Positions 52,274 to 62,664 of a DNA stretch of 64,000 bases are shown one piece after another (position 1 is the first letter of the stretch; each line of letters starts with the position of its first letter). The position numbers were made by a program, and so were the translations under genes. The stretch spans positions 2,123,001 through 2,187,000 of the forward strand of contig OY756972.1 of NCBI GenBank assembly GCA_963580455.1, read 5' to 3'. The stretch is from Euonymus europaeus. Lineage: Eukaryota; Streptophyta; Magnoliopsida; Celastrales; Celastraceae. A model generated the notes under the pieces. The model had not been told where the DNA came from. It did not search any database and worked only from the letters and a program-made list of their open reading frames with translations.

Positions 52274-52792
52274 GACTCCGAGTTCTGAATTCGGTGATTT
52301 TTTGCTTGATTTCACACTAATTTTCGAGCTCTACAAACCTGGCTTTTTCGGATTTGATTTCAGAACTCGTGGCTAATAGGTCTCGTTTCACCTAATTAGC
52401 CGCGAAATCTCGTTTCTTTACGTAAACGGTTTAATGAATATCCGTTGACTCCGAGTTCTTAATTCGGTGATTTTTTGCTTGATTTCTCACTACTTTTGGA
52501 GCTCTACAATCCTGGCGTTTCGGATTTTTATTTAAGAACTCGTGGCTAGTAGGTCTCGTTTCACCTAGTTAGCCGCGAAATCTGGTTTCTTTACGTAAAC
52601 GGTTTTATGAATATCCGTTGACTCCGAGTTCTAAATTCGGTGATTTTTAGCTTGATTTCACACTAATTTTCGAGCTCTACAATCCTGGCATTTCGGTTTT
52701 TGATTTCAGAACTCGTGGCTAGTAGGTCTCGTTTCACCTAGTTAGGCGCGAATTGTGGTTTCTTTACGTAAACGGTTTTATGAATATCCGTT
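52274..52792 (+). repeat. Border segment C/D, source-type of the 53.8 kb patch
   Basis: Three monomers (52,274, 52,447, 52,620) carry a last GTCGAC junction, ACAAACCTGGCTTTTTCGG, CTAATTAGCCGCG with AATCTCG, CGGTTTAATG and GAGTTCTTAATTCGG. The third unit changes midway to the block D forms CGGTTTTTG and AGGCGCG. The same run is found at 53,833-54,265. Confidence 0.87.
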
Positions 52793-53657
52793 GACTCCGA
52801 GTTCTGAATTCGGTGATTTTTCGCTTGATTTCACACTACTTTTCGAGCTCTACAATCCTGGAATTTCGGTTTTTGATTTCAGAACTCGTGGCTAGTAGGT
52901 CTCGTTTCACCTCGTTAGCCGAGAAATGTGGTTTCTTTACGTAAACGGTTTTATGAATATCCGTTGACTCCGAGTTTTGAATTCGGCGATTTTTCGCTTG
53001 ATTTCACACTAGTTTTCGAGCTCTACAATCCTGTCATTTTGGTTTTTGATTTTAGAACTCGTGGCTAGTAGGTCTCATTTCACCTAGTAAGCCGAGAAAT
53101 GTGGTTTCTTTACGTAAACGGTTTTATGAATATCCGTTGACTCCGAGTTCTGAATTCGGTGATTTTTAGCTTGATTTCACACTACTTTTTGAGCTCTACA
53201 ATCCTGGCATTTTGGTTTTTGATTCCAGAACTCGTGGCTAGTAGGTCTCGTTTCACCTAGTTAGGCGCGAAATGTGGTTTCTTTACGTAAACGGTTTTAT
53301 GAATATCCGTTGACTCCGAGTTCCAAATTCGGTGATTTTTAGCATGATTTCACACTACTTTTCGAGCTCTACAATCCTGGCATTTCGGTTTTTGATTTCA
53401 GAACTCGTGGCTAGTCGGTCTCGTTTCACCACTTTAACCGAGAAATGTGGTTTCTTTACGTAAACGGTTTTATGAATATCCGTTGACTCCGAGTTCTGAA
53501 TTTGGTGATTTTTAGCTTGATTTCACACTACTTTTCGAGCTCTACAATCCTGGTATTTCGGTTTTTGATTTCAGAACTCGTGGCTAGTAGGTTTCGTTTC
53601 ACCTAGTTAGGCGCGAATTGTGGTTTCTTTACGTAAACGGTTTTATAAATATCCGTT

Positions 53658-53832
53658 GACTCCGAGTTCTGAATTCGGTGATTTTTAGCTTGATTTCACA
53701 CTAATTTTCGAGCTCTACAATCCTGGCATTTCGGTTTTTGATTTAAGAACTCGTGGCTAGTAGGTCTCGTTTCACCTAGTTAGGCGCGAATTGTGGTTTC
53801 TTAACGTAAACGATTTTTTATGAATATCCGTC
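53658..53832 (+). repeat. 175-bp monomer lineage (first of eight)
   Basis: Two extra T bases give CGATTTTTTATG instead of CGGTTTTATG. The change is linked to TTCTTAACG in place of TTCTTTACG. Other members start at 54,179, 55,219, 56,951, 57,126, 57,474, 59,206 and 59,381. All are in block D, and most carry CTAATTTTCG and GATTTAAGAAC, so the length change travelled with one monomer type. Confidence 0.92.
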
Positions 53833-54265
53833 GACTCCGAGTTCTGAATTCGGTGATTTTTTGCTTGATTTCACACTAATTTTCGAGCTCTACAAACCTG
53901 GCTTTTTCGGATTTGATTTCAGAACTCGTGGCTAATAGGTCTCGTTTCACCTAATTAGCCGCGAAATCTCGTTTCTTTACGTAAACGGTTTAATGAATAT
54001 CCGTTGACTCCGAGTTCTTAATTCGGTGATTTTTTGCTTGATTTCTCACTACTTTTGGAGCTCTACAATCCTGGCGTTTCGGATTTTTATTTAAGAACTC
54101 GTGGCTAGTAGGTCTCGTTTCACCTAGTTAGCCGCGAAATCTGGTTTCTTTACGTAAACGGTTTTATGAATATCCGTTGACTCCGAGTTCTAAATTCGGT
54201 GATTTTTAGCTTGATTTCACACTAATTTTCGAGCTCTACAATCCTGGCATTTCGGTTTTTGATTT
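53829..54265 (+). repeat. Inserted patch of C/D-border sequence inside block D
   Basis: The sequence returns to the 52,274-52,700 form for about 437 bp: GTCGAC, ACAAACCTGGC, CTAATTAGCCGCG, CGGTTTAATG, TTCTTAATTCGG and a block C monomer with AAATCTGG. It then resumes D-type sequence at GATTTAAGAAC. The offset to the matching source is 1,559 bp (nine monomers plus 2 bp). Register with the 173-bp repeat is kept at both ends. Confidence 0.88.
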
Positions 54266-54353
54266 AAGAACTCGTGGCTAGTAGGTCTCGTTTCACCTAG
54301 TTAGGCGCGAATTGTGGTTTCTTAACGTAAACGATTTTTTATGAATATCCGTT

Positions 54354-55393
54354 GACTCCGAGTTCTGAATTCGGTGATTTTTAGCTTGATTTCACACTAC
54401 TTTTCGAGCTCTACAATCCTGACATTTCGGTTTTTGATTTCAGAACTCGTGGCTAGTAGGTCTCGTTTCACCTAATTAGGCGCGAATTGTGGTTTCTTTA
54501 CGTAAACGATTTTATGAATATCCGTTGACTCCGAGTTCTAAATTCGGTGATTTTTAGCTTGATTTCACACTACTTTTCGAGCTCTACAATCCTGGCATTT
54601 CGGTTTTTGATTTCAGAACTCATGGCTAGTAGGTCTCGTTTCACCTCGTTAACCGAGAAATGTGGTTTCTTTACGTAAACGGTTTTATGAATATCCGTTG
54701 ACTCCGAGTTCTGAATTCGGTGATTTTTAGCTTGATTTCACACTACTTTTCGAGCTCTACAATCCTGACATTTCGGTTTTTGATTTCAGAACTCGTGGCT
54801 AGTAGGTCTCGTTTCACCTAGTTAGGCGCGAATTGTGGTTTCTTTACGTAAACGGTTTTATGAATATCCGTTGACTCCGAGTTCTGAATTCGGTGATTTT
54901 TAGCTTGATTTCACACTACCTTTCGAGCTCTACAATCCTGGAGTTTCGGTTTTTGATTTCAGAACTCGTGGCTAGTAGGTCTCGTTTCACCTAGTTAGGC
55001 GCGAATTGTGGTTTCTTTACGTAAACGGTTTTATGAATATCCGTTGACTCCGAGTTCTGAATTTGGTGATTTTTAGCTTGATTTCACACTACTTTTCGAG
55101 CTCTACAATCCTGGTATTTCGGTTTTTGATTTCAGAACTCGTGGCTAGTAGGTTTCGTTTCACCTAGTTAGGCGCGAATTGTGGTTTCTTTACGTAAACG
55201 GTTTTATAAATATCCGTTGACTCCGAGTTCTGAATTCGGTGATTTTTAGCTTGATTTCACACTAATTTTCGAGCTCTACAATCCTGGCATTTCGGTTTTT
55301 GATTTAAGAACTCGTGGCAAGTAGGTCTCGTTTCACCTAGTTAGGCGCGAATTGTGGTTTCTTAACGTAAACGATTTTTTATGAATATCCGTT
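54354..55393 (+). repeat. Shortened six-monomer form of the 13-mer HOR
   Basis: Units 54,354, 54,527 and 54,700 match the first three monomers of the 13-mer (55,394 onward). Units 54,873, 55,046 and 55,219 match its eighth to tenth monomers (56,605 onward). The four monomers between are absent. The unit is 1,040 bp because one monomer has the two-T insertion. Confidence 0.83.
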
Positions 55394-57648
55394 GACTCCG
55401 AGTTCTGAATTCGGTGATTTTTAGCTTGATTTCACACTACTTTTCGAGCTCTACAATCCTGACATTTCGGTTTTTGATTTCAGAACTCGTGGCTAGTAGG
55501 TCTCGTTTCACCTAATTAGGCGCGAATTGTGGTTTCTTTACGTAAACGATTTTATGAATATCCGTTGACTCCGAGTTCTAAATTCGGTGATTTTTAGCTT
55601 GATTTCACACTACTTTTCGAGCTCTACAATCCTGGCATTTCGGTTTTTGATTTCAGAACTCATGGCTAGTAGGTCTCGTTTCACCTCGTTAACCGAGAAA
55701 TGTGGTTTCTTTACGTAAACGGTTTTATGAATATCCGTTGACTCCGAGTTCTGAATTCGGTGATTTTTAGCTTGATTTCACACTACTTTTCGAGCTCTAC
55801 AATCCTGACATTTCGGTTTTTGATTTCAGAACTCGTGGCTAGTAGGTCTCGTTTCACCTAGTTAGGCGCGAATTGTGGTTTCTTTACGTAAACGGTTTTA
55901 TGAATATCCGTTGACTCCGAGTTCTGAATTCGGTGATTTTTCGCTTGATTTCACACTACTTTTCGAGCTCTACAATCCTGGAATTTCGGTTTTTGATTTC
56001 AGAACTCGTGGCTAGTAGGTCTCGTTTCACCTCGTTAGCCGAGAAATGTGGTTTCTTTACGTAAACGGTTTTATGAATATCCGTTGACTCCGAGTTTTGA
56101 ATTCGGCTATTTTTCGCTTGATTTCACACTACTTTTCGAGCTCTACAATCCTGTCATTTTGGTTTTTGATTTTAGAACTCGTGGCTAGTAGGTCTCATTT
56201 CACCTAGTAAGCCGAGAAATGTGGTTTCTTTACGTAAACGGTTTTATGAATATCCGTTGACTCCGAGTTCTGAATTCGGTGATTTTTAGCTTGATTTGAC
56301 ACTACTTTTTGAGCTCTACAATCCTGGCATTTTGGTTTTTGATTCCAGAACTCGTGGCTAGTAGGTCTCGTTTCACCTAGTTAGGCGCGAAATGTGGTTT
56401 CTTTACGTAAACGGTTTTATGAATATCCGTTGACTCCGAGTTCCAAATTCGGTGATTTTTAGCATGATTTCACACTACTTTTTGAGCTCTACAATCCTGG
56501 CATTTCGGTTTTTGATTTCAGAACTCGTGGCTAGTCGGTCTCGTTTCACCACTTTAACCGAGAAATGTGGTTTCTTTACATAAACGGTTTTATGAATATC
56601 CGTTGACTCTGAGTTCTGAATTCGGTGATTTTTAGCTTGATTTCACACTACCTTTCGAGCTCTACAATCCTGGAGTTTCGGTTTTTGATTTCAGAACTCG
56701 TGGCTAGTAGGTCTCGTTTCACCTAGTTAGGCGCGAATTGTGGTTTCTTTACATAAACGGTTTTATGAATATCCGTTGACTCCGAGTTCTGAATTTGGTG
56801 ATTTTTAGCTTGATTTCACACTACTTTTCGAGCTCTACAATCCTGGTATTTCGGTTTTTGATTTCAGAACTCGTGGCTAGTAGGTTTCGTTTCACCTAGT
56901 TAGGCGCGAATTGTGGTTTCTTTACGTAAACGGTTTTATCAATATCCGTTGACTCCGAGTTCTGAATTCGGTGATTTTTAGCTTGATTTCACACTAATTT
57001 TCGAGCTCTACAATCCTGGCATTTCGGTTTTTGATTTAAGAACTCGTGGCAAGTAGGTCTCGTTTCACCTAGTTAGGCGCGAATTGTGGTTTCTTAACGT
57101 AAACGATTTTTTATGAATATCCGTTGACTCCGAGTTCTGAATTGGGTGATTTTTAGCTTGATTTCACACTACTTTTCGAGCTCTACAATCCTGGCATTTC
57201 GGTTTTTGATTTAAGAACTCGTGGCAAGTAGGTCTCGTTTCACCTAGTTAGGCGCGAATTGTGGTTTCTTAACGTAAACGATTTTTTATGAATATCCGTT
57301 GACTCCGAGTTCTGAATTTGGTGATTTTTAGCTTGATTTCACACTACTTTTCGAGCTCTACAATCCTGGTATTTCGGTTTTTGATTTCAGAACTCGTGGC
57401 TAGTAGGTTTCGTTTCACCTAGTTAGGCGCGAATTGTGGTTTCTTTACGTAAACGGTTTTATAAATATCCGTTGACTCCGAGTTCTGAATTCGGTGATTT
57501 TTAGCTTGATTTCACACTAATTTTCGAGCTCTACAATCCTGGCATTTCGGTTTTTGATTTAAGAACTCGTGGCAAGTAGGTCTCGTTTCACCTAGTTAGG
57601 CGCGAATTGTGGTTTCTTAACGTAAACGATTTTTTATGAATATCCGTT
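55394..57648 (+). repeat. 13-mer HOR, copy 1 (2,255 bp)
   Basis: The unit has thirteen monomers, three of them 175 bp. Marks in order include CTGACATTTCGG with CTAATTAGGCG, GTTCTAAATTCGG, CTCGTTAACCGAG, TTTTTCGC with GGAATTTCGG, GAGTTTTGAATTCGGC, GATTTGACACTAC, GAGTTCCAAATTCGG, CACCACTTTAACCG, CTACCTTTCG and TTATCAATATCC. Its last monomers repeat the GGTATTTCGG/CTAATTTTCG pair, pointing to a local duplication inside the unit. Confidence 0.9.
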
Positions 57649-59728
57649 GACTCCGAGTTCTGAATTCGGTGATTTTTAGCTTGATTTCACACTACTTTTC
57701 GAGCTCTACAATCCTGACATTTCGGTTTTTGATTTCAGAACTCGTGGCTAGTAGGTCTCGTTTCACCTAATTAGGCGCGAATTGTGGTTTCTTTACGTAA
57801 ACGATTTTATGAATATCCGTTGACTCCGAGTTCTAAATTCGGTGATTTTTAGCTTGATTTCACACTACTTTTCGAGCTCTACAATCCTGGCATTTCGGTT
57901 TTTGATTTCAGAACTCATGGCTAGTAGGTCTCGTTTCACCTCGTTAACCGAGAAATGTGGTTTCTTTACGTAAACGGTTTTATGAATATCCGTTGACTCC
58001 GAGTTCTGAATTCGGTGATTTTTAGCTTGATTTCACACTACTTTTCGAGCTCTACAATCCTGACATTTCGGTTTTTGATTTCAGAACTCGTGGCTAGTAG
58101 GTCTCGTTTCACCTAGTTAGGCGCGAATTGTGGTTTCTTTACGTAAACGGTTTTATGAATATCCGTTGACTCCGAGTTCTGAATTCGGTGATTTTTCACT
58201 TGATTTCACACTACTTTTCGAGCTCTACAATCCTGGAATTTCGGTTTTTGATTTCAGAACTCGTGGCTAGTAGGTCTCGTTTCACCTCGTTAGCCGAGAA
58301 ATGTGGTTTCTTTACGTAAACGGTTTTATGAATATCCGTTGACTCCGAGTTTTGAATTCGGCGATTTTTCGCTTGATTTCACACTACTTTTCGAGCTCTA
58401 CAATCCTGTCATTTTGGTTTTTGATTTTAGAACTCGTGGCTAGTAGGTCTCATTTCACCTAGTAAGCCGAGAAATGTGGTTTCTTTACGTAAACGGTTTT
58501 ATGAATATCCGTTGACTCCGAGTTCTGAATTCGGTGATTTTTAGCTTGATTTGACACTACTTTTTGAGCTCTACAATCCTGGCATTTTGGTTTTTGATTC
58601 CAGAACTCGTGGCTAGTAGGTCTCGTTTCACCTAGTTAGGCGCGAAATGTGGTTTCTTTACGTAAACGGTTTTATGAATATCCGTTGACTCCGAGTTCCA
58701 AATTCGGTGATTTTTAGCATGATTTCACACTACTTTTTGAGCTCTACAATCCTGGCATTTCGGTTTTTGATTTCAGAACTCGTGGCTAGTCGGTCTCGTT
58801 TCACCACTTTAACCGAGAAATGTGGTTTCTTTACATAAACGGTTTTATGAATATCCGTTGACTCTGAGTTCTGAATTCGGTGATTTTTAGCTTGATTTCA
58901 CACTACCTTTCGAGCTCTACAATCCTGGAGTTTCGGTTTTTGATTTCAGAACTCGTGGCTAGTAGGTCTCGTTTCACCTAGTTAGGCGCGAATTGTGGTT
59001 TCTTTACGTAAACGGTTTTATGAATATCCGTTGACTCCGAGTTCTGAATTTGGTGATTTTTAGCTTGATTTCACACTACTTTTCGAGCTCTACAATCCTG
59101 GTATTTCGGTTTTTGATTTCAGAACTCGTGGCTAGTAGGTTTCGTTTCACCTAGTTAGGCGCGAATTGTGGTTTCTTTACGTAAACGGTTTTATCAATAT
59201 CCGTTGACTCCGAGTTCTGAATTCGGTGATTTTTAGCTTGATTTCACACTAATTTTCGAGCTCTACAATCCTGGCATTTCGGTTTTTGATTTAAGAACTC
59301 GTGGCAAGTAGGTCTCGTTTCACCTAGTTAGGCGCGAATTGTGGTTTCTTAACGTAAACGATTTTTTATGAATATCCGTTGACTCCGAGTTCTGAATTCG
59401 GTGATTTTTAGCTTGATTTCACACTACTTTTCGAGCTCTACAATCCTGGCATTTCGGTTTTTGATTTAAGAACTCGTGGCAAGTAGGTCTCGTTTCACCT
59501 AGTTAGGCGCGAATTGTGGTTTCTTAACGTAAACGATTTTTTATGAATATCCGTTGACTCCGAGTTCTGAATTCGGTGATTTTTAGCTTGATTTCACACT
59601 ACTTTTCGAGCTCTACAATCCTAGCATTTCGGTTTTTGATTTCAGAACTCGTGGCTAGTAGGTCTCGTTTCACCTAGTTAGGCGCGAATTGTGGTTTCTT
59701 TACGTAAACGGTTTTATGAATATCCGTT
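57649..59728 (+). repeat. 13-mer HOR, copy 2 (incomplete)
   Basis: Units from 57,649 to 59,381 follow copy 1 at a 2,255-bp offset and share all its rare marks. A visible difference is TTTTTCACTTG near 58,195 against TTTTTCGCTTG. The twelfth unit (59,556, CTAGCATTTCGG) no longer matches, so the copy ends there and joins a different monomer run. Confidence 0.88.
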
Positions 59729-62323
59729 GACTCCGAGTTCTGAATTCGGTGATTTTTAGCTTGATTTCACACTACTTTTCGAGCTCTACAATCCTGGCAT
59801 TTCGGTTTTTGATTTCAGAACTCATGGCTAGTAGGTCTCGTTTCACCTCGTTAACCGAGAAATGTTGTTTCTTTACGTAAACGGTTTTATGAATATCCGT
59901 TGACTCCGAGTTCTGAATTCGGTGATTTTTAGCTTGATTTCACACTAATTTTCGAGCTCTACAATCCTGGAATTTCGGTTTTTGATTTCGGAACTCGTGG
60001 CTAGTAGGTCTCGTTTCACAACGTTAGCCGAGAAATGTGGTTTCTTTACGTAAACGGTTTTATGAATATCTGTTGACTCCGAGTTCTGAATTCGGCGATT
60101 TTTCGCTTGATTTCACACTACTTTTCGAGCTCTACAATCCTGGCATTTCGGTTTTTGATTTCAGAACTCGTGGCTAGTCGGTCTCGTTTCACCTCGTTAA
60201 CCGAGAAATGTGGTTTCTTTACGTAAACGGTTTTATGAATATCCGTTGACTCCGAGTTCTGAATTCGGTGATTTTTAGCTTGATTTCACACTACTTTTCG
60301 AGCTCTACAATCCTTGCATTTCGGTTTTTGATTTCAGAACTCGTGGCTAGTAGGTCCCGTTTCACCTAGTTAGGCGCGAATTGTGGTTTCTTTACGTAAA
60401 CGGTTTTATGAATATCCGTTGACTCCGAGTTCTGAATTCGGTGATTTTTCGCTTGATTTCACACTACTTTTCGAGCTCTACAATCCTGGAATTTCGGTTT
60501 TTGATTTCAGAACTCGTGGCTAGTAGGTCTCGTTTCACAACGTTAGCCGAGAAATGTGGTTTCTTTACGTAAACGGTTTTATGAATATCTGTTGACTCCG
60601 AGTTTTGAATTCGGCGATTTTTCGCTTGATTTCACACTACTTTTCGAGCTCTACAATCCTGTCATTTTGGTTTTTGATTTCAGAACTCGTGGCTAGTAGG
60701 TCTCATTTCACCTAGTAAGCCGAGAAATGTGGTTTCTTTACGTAAACGGTTTTATGAATATCCGTTGACTCCGAGTTCTGAATTCGGTGATTTTTAGCTT
60801 GATTTCACACTACTTTTCGAGCTCTACAATCCTGGCATTTTGGTTTTTGATTCCAGAACTCGTGGCTAGTAGGTCTCGTTTCACCTAGTTAGGCGCGAAA
60901 TGTGGTTTCTTTACGTAAACGGTTTTATGAATATCCGTTGACTCGGAGTTCTGAATTCGGTGATTTTTCGCTTGATTTCACACTACTTTTCGAGCTCTAC
61001 CATCCAGTTATTTTGGTTTTTCATTTCAGAACTCGTGGCTAGTACGTCTCGTTTAACCTAGTTAGGCGCGAAATGTGGTTTCTTTACGTAAACGGTTTTA
61101 TGAATATCCGTTGACTCCGAGTTCTGAATTCGGTGATTTTTAGCTTGATTTCACACTACTTTTCGAGCTCTACAATCCTGGCATTTCGATTTTTGATTTC
61201 AGAACTCATGGCTAGTAGGTCTCGTTTCACCTAGATAGGCGCGAATTGTGGTTTCTTTACGTAAACGGTTTTATGAATATCCGTTGACTCCGAGTTCTGA
61301 ATTCGGTGATTTTTTGCTTGATTTCACACTACTTTTCGAGCTCTACAATCCTGGAATTTCGGTTTTTGATTTCAGAACTCGTGGCTAGTAGGTCTCATTT
61401 CACCTAGTTAGGCGCGAATTGTGGTTTTTTTACGTAAACGGTTTTATGAATATCCGTTGACTCCGAGTTCTGAATTCGGTGATTTTTAGCTTGATTTCAC
61501 ACTACTTTTCGAGCTCTACAATCCTGGCATTTCGGTTTTTGATTTCAGAACTCGTGGCTAGTCGGTCTCGTTTCACCTCGTTAACCGAGAAATGTGGTTT
61601 CTTTACGTAAACGGTTTTATGAATATCCGTTGACTCCGAGTTCTGAATTCGGTGATTTTTAGCTTGATTTCACACTACTTTTCGAGCTCTACAATCCTGG
61701 AATTTCGGTTTTTGATTTCAGAACTCGTGGATAGTAGGTCTCGTTTCACCTAGTTAGGCCCGAATTGTGGTTTCTTTACGTAAACGGTTTTATGAATATC
61801 CGTTGACTCCGAGTTCTGAATTCGGTGATTTTTCGCTTGATTTCACACTACTTTTCGAGCTCTACAATCCTGGAATTTCGGTTTTTGATTTCAGAACTCG
61901 TGGCTAGTACGTCTCGTTTCACCTAGTTAGGCCCGAATTGTGGTTTCTTTACGTAAACGGTTTTATGAATATCCGTTGACTCCGAGTTCTGAATTCGGTG
62001 ATTTTTCGCTTGATTTCACACTACTTTTCGAGCTCTACAATCCTGACATTTCGGTTTTTGATTTCAGAACTCGTGGCTAGTTGGTCTCGTTTCACCTAGT
62101 TAGGCGCGAATTGTGGTTTCTTTACGTAAACGGTTTTATGAATATCCGTTGACTCCGAGTTCTGAATTCGGTGATTTTTAGCTTGCTTTCACACTAATTT
62201 TCGAGCTCTACAATCCTGGCATTTTGGTTTTTGATTTAAGAACTCGTGGCAAGTAGGTCTCGTTTCACCTAGTTAGGCGCGAATTGTGGTTTCTTTACGT
62301 AAACGATTTTATGAATATCCGTT
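59729..62323 (+). repeat. Irregular block D monomers, source of the right-edge mosaic
   Basis: Fifteen 173-bp units alternate between the CCGAG class (CTCGTTAACCGAG, CACAACGTTAGCCGAG) and the GGCGCG/GGCCCG class. Units 59,729-60,420 and 61,805-62,448 are both copied again after 62,665. A strongly altered monomer at 60,940 reads CTACCATCCAGTTATTTTGG and GTACGTCTCGTTTAACC. Confidence 0.82.
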
Positions 62324-62355
62324 GACTCCGAGTTCTGAATTCGGTGATTTTTAGC

Positions 62356-62607
62356 TTGATTTCACACTACTTTTCGAGCTCTACAATCCTGACATTTCGG
62401 TTTTTGATTTCAGAACTCGTGGCTAGTTGGTCTCGTTTCTTGATTTCACACTACTTTTCGAGCTCTACGACCCTGGTGTTTCGGTTTTTGATTTCGGAAC
62501 TCGTGGCTAGTTGGTCTCGTTTCTTGATTTCACACTACTTTTCGAGCTCTACAATCCTGGCATTTCGGTTTTTGATTTCAGAACTCGTGGCTAGTAGGTC
62601 TCGTTTC
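62356..62607 (+). repeat. 84-bp sub-monomer, three tandem copies (block D)
   Basis: Monomer positions 33-116 occur three times, at 62,356-62,439, 62,440-62,523 and 62,524-62,607. The spacing between starts 62,324 and 62,665 is therefore 341 bp. The join GTCTCGTTTCTTGATTTCAC is the one seen at 4.2 kb, and the upstream CTAGTTGG variant is also shared. The in-frame 28-codon period gives an 89-codon open frame starting at GTG, not considered a gene. Confidence 0.93.
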
Positions 62608-62664
62608 ACCTAGTTAGGCGCGAATTGTGGTTTCTTTACGTAAACGGTTTTATGAATATCCGTT

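Larger units (their letters stand above)
14928..52690 (+). repeat. Block C: TCT-type monomers organised in HORs
   Basis: Monomers mostly carry AAATCTGG at positions 132-139 and often T at position 30 (GATTTTTTGC). Many have C at position 173, which makes a GTCGAC site across the monomer junction. That site first appears near 15,098 and is essentially confined to this block. Several HORs follow one another: 5/6-mer, 12-mer, a diverged 24-mer, a regular 24-mer, irregular mosaics, then an 8/9-mer. Later HORs reuse ordered runs from earlier ones. The block ends where CGGTTTTTG and AGGCGCG become the rule. Confidence 0.88.

Noticed and set aside
60940..61112. Possible foreign insertion at a strongly altered monomer
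   Set aside because: It has several clustered changes (CTACCATCCAGTTATTTTGG, GTACGTCTCG, GTTTAACC) but keeps the 173-bp length and aligns throughout. It is a diverged monomer.
62344..62613. 89-codon open frame with a 28-residue repeat
   Set aside because: It starts at GTG and is produced by three in-frame copies of the 84-bp sub-monomer. The repeated peptide is translated satellite, as at 4.1 kb, not a protein repeat family.
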